Below are positions 58,992 to 64,000 of a stretch of 64,000 bases of DNA, piece after piece. This stretch comes from QHVT01 sp035630815 (GTDB lineage: Bacteria; Acidobacteriota; Thermoanaerobaculia; Gp7-AA8), in assembly GCA_035630815.1 (NCBI GenBank), contig DASQJY010000057.1:62001-126000 (forward strand), given 5' to 3'. The position numbers were made by a program, and so were the translations under genes. Numbering within the stretch: position 1 is the first letter of the stretch; each line of letters begins with the position of its first letter. The notes beneath the pieces were generated by a model. That model was not told where the DNA came from. It worked only from the letters and a program-made list of their open reading frames with translations, and did no database searches.

Positions 58992-60956
58992 GTGAGCGCG
59001 CAACCACAGCAGGTCGAGCGGCGCATCTCCGGCCAGCAGCAGGCCGCGCCGCCCGTCGAGCCGCCTCCGGTCCGGTCGCATGCCGCCACCATCGGCATCC
59101 TGCTGGCGGCACTGCTCGCGCTGTCCCTCCTGCACCTCACTCTCGTGGCCCGCTTCGGCGGCGCGACCGAGGAGCGGGCGGCGCGCGCGGCGATGATCGG
59201 CGCACGCGCGGCGGCGGACATCGCCACGATGTACGCCGCGGACGGAGATGCGCTCCGCGCCGCGATCGCGCAGTGGCAGAAGGAGCACGAGAACGTTCGC
59301 GCCGTGCGCGTGGTGAACGTCGAGGACCGCTCCTTCGAGGCGAGCTCGTTCCCGGAAGACCTGAGGGAAGGCGAGATGCCGCGCCAGATGGCGCGTCCCG
59401 AGAAGCCGCTCTACGACCTCGGGCAGGAACTGCGCGCGAACGTCGAAGCGAACGTCTCCGAGGGGAACAAGCGCGAGGAAGAAGTAACGGTGGCGCGGCG
59501 GCCGGATGGGGCGCTGCTGATTGCAGCGCCGGTCGAGAAGGACGGCGCGGTGGTCGGGTTCGCGCAGGTGCTCGCGGCGCCGGAAGTGGTCGCGGTGGAA
59601 GCGCCGAGCTTCCTATTCGCGCTGGCGTTCGCGCTCGCGCCGTTCGTGATCATCCTCGCGCTCTCGTTCGTCCTGCAGCGCAACACGCTGCTCGTCGCCA
59701 TCGCCGCGGCGCTGCTGCTCGTCACGATCTTCGCCTATCGCCAGTGGGCGGTCGGCTCGCTCGTCGGCGGCGCGCAGGCGGCGGAGCAGCGGTTCGCCGA
59801 GCGCGTGCAGCGCGAGGCGCAGATCGTCGCCCGCGTCGCACCGGGCGCGGAAGCGAACGCCAAGACGTGGGATGCCGACGATAAGCGCAGGCCGCTGCGC
59901 GTCGATCCGGTCAAGGCGACGGCAGGGGAGAAGGAGACGATCGCGAACGCGAGCTACGGCATCGGCGTCCTCTCGCTCGCGCTGCTCCTCTTTGTCGGCC
60001 TCGGCGCGGCGCAGCGCACCGGCAGCGCGCTGGTCGAGCACCGGCAGGCGTACATGTACGTCGTCCCGGCGCTGCTGGGAATGCTGCTGCTGGTGTTCTT
60101 CCCCTTCTTCTACGGCATCGCCATCTCGTTCACCGGGCAGACCATCTACAACGTCAACGAGCCGCTGACAGAAGTCTGGACCGGCCTGCAGAACTACCGG
60201 GAGATCCTCGGCGACTTCAATATTTTCAAGGAGACCGCCTCCGGCCGCTCCGCGAATTACGAGAACTTCTATTACACGCTCTTCTTCACCATCGTCTGGA
60301 CCATCGCCAACGTGGCCATCGGCGTGACCCTCGGCCTCATCCTCGCGCTGATCCTCAATACGAAGGACCTGCGCGGCAAGACCATCTACCGCGTGCTGCT
60401 CATCCTCCCGTGGGCGCTGCCGAACTACATCACCGCGCTGATCTGGAAGGGGATGTTCCACAGCCAGTTCGGGGTCATCAACCAGGTCCTGGCCATCTTC
60501 GGCGCGTCGCCCATCTCCTGGTTCGAGAGCCCGTTCACGTCATTCATCGCCATCGTCACCACCAACGGCTGGCTGAGCTTCCCGTTCATGATGGTGGTCT
60601 CCCTCGGCGCGCTGCAGTCGATCTCGGCCGACCTGTATGAGGCCGCGCGCGTCGACGGTGCGAGCTCGTGGCAGCAGTTCCGGTCCATCACGCTGCCGTC
60701 GCTCAAGCCTGCCCTGATCCCGGCCATCATCCTGTCGGTGGTCTGGACCTTCAACATGTTCAACATCATCTTCCTCGTGTCGGCCGGCGACCCGGCGCAT
60801 TCGACCGAGATCCTGATCACGCAGGCCTACAAGCTGGCGTTCGAGCAGTACCGCTACGGCTACGCCGCCGCGTACTCGACGATCATCTTCGCGATCCTGC
60901 TGATCTACGGCGTGTTCCAGAACCGCATGACGAAGGCGACGGAGTCGATCGCATGA
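58992..60956 (+). CDS. MalF-type permease with a 350-residue N-terminal extension
   Basis: 654 residues. The C-terminal 300 are a standard MalF-like core with the EAA loop EAARVDGASSWQQFRSITLP. Before it come a Pro/Gln-rich cytosolic tail, a helix (TIGILLAALLALSLLHLTLV), a periplasmic domain of about 150 residues resembling a sensor-type alpha/beta fold (AVRVVNVEDRSFEASSF, then GALLIAAPVEKDGAVVGFAQ), two further helices, a second periplasmic stretch and another helix. Such an extension is not part of usual MalF. GTG start five bases after the malE-like stop. Confidence 0.9.
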   Translation: MSAQPQQVERRISGQQQAAPPVEPPPVRSHAATIGILLAALLALSLLHLTLVARFGGATEERAARAAMIGARAAADIATMYAADGDALRAAIAQWQKEHENVRAVRVVNVEDRSFEASSFPEDLREGEMPRQMARPEKPLYDLGQELRANVEANVSEGNKREEEVTVARRPDGALLIAAPVEKDGAVVGFAQVLAAPEVVAVEAPSFLFALAFALAPFVIILALSFVLQRNTLLVAIAAALLLVTIFAYRQWAVGSLVGGAQAAEQRFAERVQREAQIVARVAPGAEANAKTWDADDKRRPLRVDPVKATAGEKETIANASYGIGVLSLALLLFVGLGAAQRTGSALVEHRQAYMYVVPALLGMLLLVFFPFFYGIAISFTGQTIYNVNEPLTEVWTGLQNYREILGDFNIFKETASGRSANYENFYYTLFFTIVWTIANVAIGVTLGLILALILNTKDLRGKTIYRVLLILPWALPNYITALIWKGMFHSQFGVINQVLAIFGASPISWFESPFTSFIAIVTTNGWLSFPFMMVVSLGALQSISADLYEAARVDGASSWQQFRSITLPSLKPALIPAIILSVVWTFNMFNIIFLVSAGDPAHSTEILITQAYKLAFEQYRYGYAAAYSTIIFAILLIYGVFQNRMTKATESIA

Positions 60957-61831
60957 CGCGGAAGCAAGGGGAACGCTCCCACCTCCCGCTGCACCTCTTC
61001 CTGCTCGTCTTCACGCTGCTGGCGTGTTATCCGATCCTCTGGGTCTTCACCATCGCCTTCTCCGGGAAGCAGAGCCTGGCCATCGTCAACCTGCCGTCCA
61101 ATCCCACCACCACCGACCGGCTGCGCGCGATCACGCCGTGGCCGGAGGAGGTCTCGGTCTCGAACTTCGTCTCGGTGATGCGCGACCAGCCGTTCGTGCG
61201 GTGGATGTTCAACAGCGCCATCGTCGCCGGCGCCACCACCATCGTCGGCGTGTTCATGGCCTGCACCGCGGCGTACGCCTTCTCGCGCTTCCGGTTTCCC
61301 GGACGGCGCGCGCTGCTGATGTCGTTCCTCGTGTCGCAGATGTTCCCCGGCACGCTCACGCTCATCCCGCTGTACATCATCCTGGTGCAGTGGCTGGAGC
61401 TCGGGTCGTCGTGGATCGGGCTGATCCTGATCTACGCAACGACGGCCATCCCTTTTTGTGTCTGGATGCTGAAGGGTTACTTCGATACGATTCCGAAAGA
61501 GCTGGAAGAGTCGGCGCTGATGGATGGCGCGTCGACCGGTCGCATTTTCTTTTCCATCGTATTGCCGCTGGCGAAACCGGCGGTGGCCGTCACCGCGCTG
61601 TTCGCGTTCATGACCGGGTGGAACGAGTTCATCCTCGCCGCCACCTTCATGGACAAGGAGCTGATGTACACGGCGCCGGTCGGCCTCCGCTTCTTCGTGG
61701 GCGGGTTTCAACAACAGTGGGGTTTCTTCGCGGCGGGGTCGATCATCGTCGCGATCCCGGTCGTCGTGCTGTTCATGTATCTGCAGAAGTATCTGGTGTC
61801 CGGACTCACCGCCGGCGCCGTCAAAGGGTAG
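60953..61831 (+). CDS. MalG-type ABC transporter permease
   Basis: 292 residues with six helices and the EAA loop EESALMDGASTGRIFFSIVL. Opens MTRKQGERSHLPLHLFLLVF. Its ATG overlaps the malF-like stop (ATGA). Second membrane subunit of the sugar importer; N-terminal periplasmic loop (IVNLPSNPTTTDRLRAITPW) is as in other MalG proteins. Confidence 0.93.
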   Translation: MTRKQGERSHLPLHLFLLVFTLLACYPILWVFTIAFSGKQSLAIVNLPSNPTTTDRLRAITPWPEEVSVSNFVSVMRDQPFVRWMFNSAIVAGATTIVGVFMACTAAYAFSRFRFPGRRALLMSFLVSQMFPGTLTLIPLYIILVQWLELGSSWIGLILIYATTAIPFCVWMLKGYFDTIPKELEESALMDGASTGRIFFSIVLPLAKPAVAVTALFAFMTGWNEFILAATFMDKELMYTAPVGLRFFVGGFQQQWGFFAAGSIIVAIPVVVLFMYLQKYLVSGLTAGAVKG

Positions 61832-61877
61832 TTTTCCCGTTTCGTCCAACTGTCCAACAACTTGTGGAGGTTTCAAA

Positions 61878-62687
61878 TTGAAGAAGTTCGCATGTGCAAT
61901 TGCGCTCGCGCTCGTGGCCGGTTCCGCTTTCGCCCAGACCGTGTCGTTCAAGGACCCGGCCGGCGATGACGACGGCCCGGGCGGCTACTCCTATCCGACC
62001 GACGCCGTCTATACGCGCGGCTCGTTCGACCTCACCGGCTTCACCCTCAAGACCAACGGCGCGAAGACCGACGTCACCGTCAACGTGAACGGCAACCTCG
62101 CCGATCCCTGGTCCATGGGCGGCGGCTTCGCCACCCAGATGGTCTTCATCTTCATCGACAAGGACCACGAGGCGGGCAGCGGTCACACGAAGGCGCTCGC
62201 GGGCCTGAACTTCGAGTTCGCACCGGAGAGCGCGTGGGAGAAAGTGATCATCCTCTCGCCGCAGCAGCCGGGCCGTGTCAAGACGGAAGTCGAGCAGAAG
62301 GCGGCCGACACCAAGGAGGACGTCATCATTCCGGCGCGTACGCGCGGCGCGGGCCGCTCCATCTCCGCGACCATCGACACGGCCGCTCTCGGCGAAGGCG
62401 ATCCGAGCACTTGGGCCTACCAGGTGGTGATGCAGTCGAACGAGGGCTTCCCCTCCGGCACCGACCTCCTGACCCGCAAGGTCAATGAGTACGAAGGGCA
62501 GCACCGCTTCGGCGGCGGCAACGACGGCGAGTGCGACCCGCACGCGATCGACCTCCTGGCCGGCGACGGCACGGGTGCGAAGGAAGAGATCGACCTCCAG
62601 CACAAGATGCTGGCCTACGAGTGCGGCGACGACGGCTCGGTGAAGAAGCTCGCCGTCGTGTCTGCGGTCCACGCGAAGCAGAAATAG
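61878..62687 (+). CDS. Exported glucodextranase C-terminal-like domain protein
   Basis: 269 residues from a TTG start, fixed by GGAGG seven bases upstream. Signal peptide MKKFACAIALALVAGSAFAQ. The mature part opens VSFKDPAGDDDGPGGYSYPT, a hallmark of the glucodextranase domain C family (DPxGDDxGPGxYxYP), and continues with a beta-sandwich. In other bacteria the domain accompanies alpha-glucan hydrolases and binds the cell surface or substrate. Its place in the operon supports a role in glucan capture. Confidence 0.85.
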   Translation: MKKFACAIALALVAGSAFAQTVSFKDPAGDDDGPGGYSYPTDAVYTRGSFDLTGFTLKTNGAKTDVTVNVNGNLADPWSMGGGFATQMVFIFIDKDHEAGSGHTKALAGLNFEFAPESAWEKVIILSPQQPGRVKTEVEQKAADTKEDVIIPARTRGAGRSISATIDTAALGEGDPSTWAYQVVMQSNEGFPSGTDLLTRKVNEYEGQHRFGGGNDGECDPHAIDLLAGDGTGAKEEIDLQHKMLAYECGDDGSVKKLAVVSAVHAKQK

Positions 62688-62730
62688 TTGGCGGCGCATC
62701 GTGCGCCGCAGCGAGAGTGAGGAGAAGGAA

Positions 62731-64000
62731 ATGAAATTTACGCGTTCAACGGCAGTCCTGTTGGCACTGCTCTGCGTAGCCACTGCCGGCTACGCCCAGC
62801 AGCCGGCCCCGTCGACCATGACCATCTCGGGTACGACGTACACGAAGTGGCTCTGGGGCAACCAGCGCTTCGACGGCAGCCTCTATAACTTCACCAACGT
62901 CCCAGGCGAAGGATGGGGCGACAACGGCCAGGGCACCGAGATCGAGCTGCTCGTGGCCGCGAAACCGAACCGCTACCTCGAGGTCAGCGGCCGCATCCAC
63001 TCCCGCTTCAGCCAGAACTTCTGGACGAACTTCGGCGGCTTCGGCGGCACGGAGAACGGCGGCTGCAGCGACCCGAACGGCGGCGGCGACTGCGGCGAGA
63101 ACGATCCGCGCTCGAACCAGTACGTGAAGCTGCGCGGCATGACCGTGCGCGTCACGCCCGGGTTCAAGTACATGGATTCGTTCACGTTCGGCTCGTCGGA
63201 CCTCGGCATGTTCGATCCGTTCACGATGGGCAAGATCCGCTACATCGACCGCGACAACCTCGGCGTGCTGCTCGCGCAGGGCAGCATCACCCCGAACCTC
63301 CGTTACGATGCGATCCGCGTCTCGCTGCCGCGCCTCTGGGCCGGCCCGAACTTCAACACCGGCGAGTTCACCTCGGACGACAACGCCTACGGCCTGCAGC
63401 TCCGCTGGACGAGCCCTGTCGTCGACGTGACCGGCTTCACCGACATGGTCAACGACGTCGAGATCGACACCGGCGACATCATCGACGACGACGGCCGCGA
63501 GCTCACCAACCGCTATCGCAACCAGGTCACCGGCATCCGCTTCGACGTGCACCCGACCGGCCCGTACGCGTTCCGCGGCGCTTTCTATCACTCCTCGTCC
63601 GACCCGAACCTCGGGCTGCAGCAGCCGTCGAACTTCGGCCTGAACGGTTACTCGCCGGTCATCGCCGACGACGTCACAGACAACGCCTGGAAGCTGAATG
63701 CCGACGTCACCGATCCGTTCGGTATCGGCCTCTCGCTCAACGCCGAGGTCTTCAGCATCGGCGCCGAGTACACGTCCATTCTCGCGGCGCGCCGTGAGTC
63801 CGACGTGCTGCTCACCGAGGGCCACGACGCGACCTGGGCCTATCCCGGCCCGTCCAACGGCGCGTATGGCGTCTTCAACGGCAACCCGACGCGCATCGGC
63901 TACTCCGGCTGGCAGGGCAACATGCAGCAGGTGGCGACGATCAACGTCGACAACGAGTTCACCGACTTTGACGAGCCGGCGGCCGAGACGGTCATCGGCT
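62731..64000 (+). CDS. Outer-membrane beta-barrel protein, 3-prime end beyond the window
   Basis: At least 423 residues, open to the window edge. GAGAAGGAA precedes the ATG. Signal peptide MKFTRSTAVLLALLCVATAG, cut near YAQQ. The sequence alternates aromatic and polar residues (YLEVSGRIHSRFSQNFW, VKLRGMTVRVTPGF, GLQLRWTSPVVDVTGFTDMV, PYAFRGAFYHSS), typical of porin strands, with a Gly/Asp-rich loop holding two cysteines (GGCSDPNGGGDCGENDP). It is probably the outer-membrane channel of the alpha-glucan system. Confidence 0.85.
   Translation, partial: MKFTRSTAVLLALLCVATAGYAQQPAPSTMTISGTTYTKWLWGNQRFDGSLYNFTNVPGEGWGDNGQGTEIELLVAAKPNRYLEVSGRIHSRFSQNFWTNFGGFGGTENGGCSDPNGGGDCGENDPRSNQYVKLRGMTVRVTPGFKYMDSFTFGSSDLGMFDPFTMGKIRYIDRDNLGVLLAQGSITPNLRYDAIRVSLPRLWAGPNFNTGEFTSDDNAYGLQLRWTSPVVDVTGFTDMVNDVEIDTGDIIDDDGRELTNRYRNQVTGIRFDVHPTGPYAFRGAFYHSSSDPNLGLQQPSNFGLNGYSPVIADDVTDNAWKLNADVTDPFGIGLSLNAEVFSIGAEYTSILAARRESDVLLTEGHDATWAYPGPSNGAYGVFNGNPTRIGYSGWQGNMQQVATINVDNEFTDFDEPAAETVIG

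Overview
The window is one GC-rich bacterial chromosomal segment with dense, mostly intact genes. Lipoprotein and Sec-exported hydrolases, an outer-membrane barrel protein, an EnvC/YibQ pair and anti-sigma/ECF regulation indicate a diderm. M2 and M3 peptidases, a sortilin/BNR-repeat exoprotein, chains of membrane-fusion proteins, frequent GTG/TTG starts and a eukaryote-like HisRS paired with an A73 tRNA-His fit Acidobacteriota best. That assignment is inference; no rRNA is present.

Layout. 0-4.4 kb: an M2 peptidase, a carboxypeptidase-regulatory-like exoprotein and an ALDH. 4.7-12.5 kb: a very large RHS/YD-repeat surface-protein gene broken by two single-base frameshifts and one nonsense codon, followed by two small membrane-protein genes, the second also broken. 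12.5-13.5 kb: no convincing gene, but a 21-bp tandem array. 13.5-20.3 kb: M3 peptidase, DUF457 membrane hydrolase, BNR/VPS10 protein. 20.3-26.2 kb: a histidine-centred block (tRNA-His, hisS, hutH, then a Crp regulator and an EgtD-like histidine methyltransferase). 26.2-31.1 kb: three membrane-fusion proteins and a MacB-type permease without an ATPase. 31.2-38.6 kb: phosphatase, M16 peptidase pair, L,D-transpeptidase, MFS, ispH, DUF3108, response regulator. 38.7-42.4 kb: a catalytically dead MalK-like protein, an ECF sigma/anti-sigma/Spy-like operon and an EamA transporter. 42.5-45.7 kb: a chemoreceptor fused to a family-5 solute-binding protein. 45.7-53.5 kb: prenyl synthase, Spy-like protein, tRNA-Phe with a truncated cargo gene, then a c-di-AMP (ydaO) riboswitch ahead of rnc, envC-like, a serine-less S41 protease and yibQ-like. 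53.6-64 kb: a glucose/sorbosone dehydrogenase-like lipoprotein and an alpha-glucan uptake operon (GH13 amylase, MalK, MalE, MalF, MalG, glucodextranase-C-like protein, barrel protein running off the end).

The strongest genome-scale signal is a set of intergenic inverted-repeat elements. Four are REP-like (GGAG plus an 8-bp hairpin, in facing pairs, with compensatory base changes). Six are built from heptanucleotide repeats in opposed orientation around a GC-rich core. Two are long-armed. All but one begin or end within about 15 nt of a stop codon; the exception lies in frame inside an M16 peptidase gene.

The best candidates for undescribed biology are the chemoreceptor-SBP fusion, the heptamer inverted-repeat family, the coupled tRNA-His/HisRS identity change, the all-motif-dead ABC ATPase, and the riboswitch placed ahead of a cell-wall remodelling cluster that includes two pseudo-enzymes.
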